Shown piece after piece: positions 6,410 to 6,691 of a stretch of 6,691 nt of DNA. Origin of the DNA: JBOGEB01 sp050743125 (GTDB lineage: Bacteria > Actinomycetota > Nitriliruptoria > Euzebyales > Egibacteraceae). Where the stretch lies: the NCBI GenBank assembly GCA_050743125.1, contig JBOGEB010000214.1, positions 1 to 6,691 of the forward strand, in the 5' to 3' direction. The translations under genes were made by a program, and so were the position numbers. Below the pieces are notes generated by a model. It did not search any database. It was not told where the DNA came from and was given only the letters and a program-made list of their open reading frames with translations. The first letter of the stretch is position 1, and every line of letters starts with the position of its first letter.

Positions 6410-6691
6410 AGCGCCTGCCGGGCGAGCCGCTGGCGGACGTTCTGGTCGAACAGAAGGGCGCGGACTGTGTGCTCACGGTCAAAGGCGACCAGCCGAAGAC
6501 CTTGGAGGCAGTCCGGCGCCTGTTCGAGCAGGAGCTCTTTTCCCCCGTGCCACACCGAGGCTGGCCGGGGGCACCCACGCGTGGAGCGCCGGTCCGTCCA
6601 GGCCGCGGTCACGTGTGCGGAGCAGGTCGGGTTCGGCGCACGCAGCTCAGGCGTTCTCCCGTCCTGCGTGAGGTGTCCGACCTGGACGGCG
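6410..6691 (+). pseudogene. C-terminal remnant of an ISAs1-type transposase, running off the window
   Basis: Directly after the DruA-like piece, the frame beginning near 6412 reads ERLPGEPLADVLVEQKGADC, VLTVKGDQPKTLEAV and RRLFEQELF to about 6550. This is the ISAs1 segment that follows the second catalytic Asp (LVEQKGA...TVKGNQP-type). It then continues in another frame with GHPRVERRSVQ (6569-6601; GHGRVE-type motif) and EQVGF, in a third with AHAAQAFS (about 6636-6659), and returns to the first with REVSDLDG at 6667-6690. So at least three frameshifts are visible. The first two catalytic Asp regions (DGK and DAxHT in the family) are absent, and the final Glu motif would lie beyond the window. 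It cannot encode an active transposase. Confidence 0.7.

Noticed and set aside
5800..6612. A 270-codon minus-strand open frame
   Set aside because: It runs antisense through the DruA and ISAs1 remnants with Ser/Arg/Pro-rich low-complexity content and no family pattern.
1..6691. tRNA or rRNA genes, CRISPR arrays, attachment sites
   Set aside because: No cloverleaf-like or rRNA-like sequence, no regularly spaced repeat array, and no tRNA-end duplication seen on reading both strands.

Overview
The window is high-GC DNA with strong G/C preference at third codon positions, and it reads as the chromosome of an actinomycete-like bacterium (Actinomycetota). The grounds are the actinobacterial form of aminopeptidase N, the small charged 'plasmid stabilization'-annotated protein with a Rho-N-like tail that is common in that phylum, and the debris of actinobacterial mobile-element genes. 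I cannot place it more precisely.

Layout. (1) 45-2561, plus strand: an intact M1-family aminopeptidase N (pepN). (2) 2572-3179, minus strand: a decayed zinc-ribbon/HTH gene (DUF6431-like), split over three reading frames and ending 10 bp from the pepN stop. (3) 3344-3673, minus strand: an intact 109-aa basic protein with a Rho-N-like C-terminus. A non-coding stretch with short inverted and direct repeats lies upstream of it. (4) 4000-5412, minus strand: an intact Tat-exported PhoX-family (DUF839) phosphatase-like protein with a clear Shine-Dalgarno sequence. A comparatively AT-rich leader of about 350 bp lies upstream. (5) 5760 to about 6010, minus strand: an unidentified, probably frameshifted gene remnant. 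(6) 6085-6691, plus strand: a DruA/DUF4338 domain remnant joined to the C-terminal part of an ISAs1-type transposase. It carries several frameshifts, lacks the middle of the expected protein, and runs off the end of the window.

The three intact genes do not form a pathway or operon. PepN is a cytoplasmic peptidase; the PhoX-like protein is an exported phosphomonoesterase candidate, probably for phosphate scavenging; the small basic protein has no established role. They are separated by the remains of at least two mobile or mobile-associated genes, so the region looks like an insertion hot spot now in decay.

I found no intact new system. The item most likely to mislead is the DruA segment. 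DruA names an anti-phage (Druantia) protein, but here it is a broken fragment attached to transposase sequence and should not be counted as a defence system. The most useful second looks are that composite, the unidentified remnant at 5760-6010, and the leader of the PhoX-like gene.
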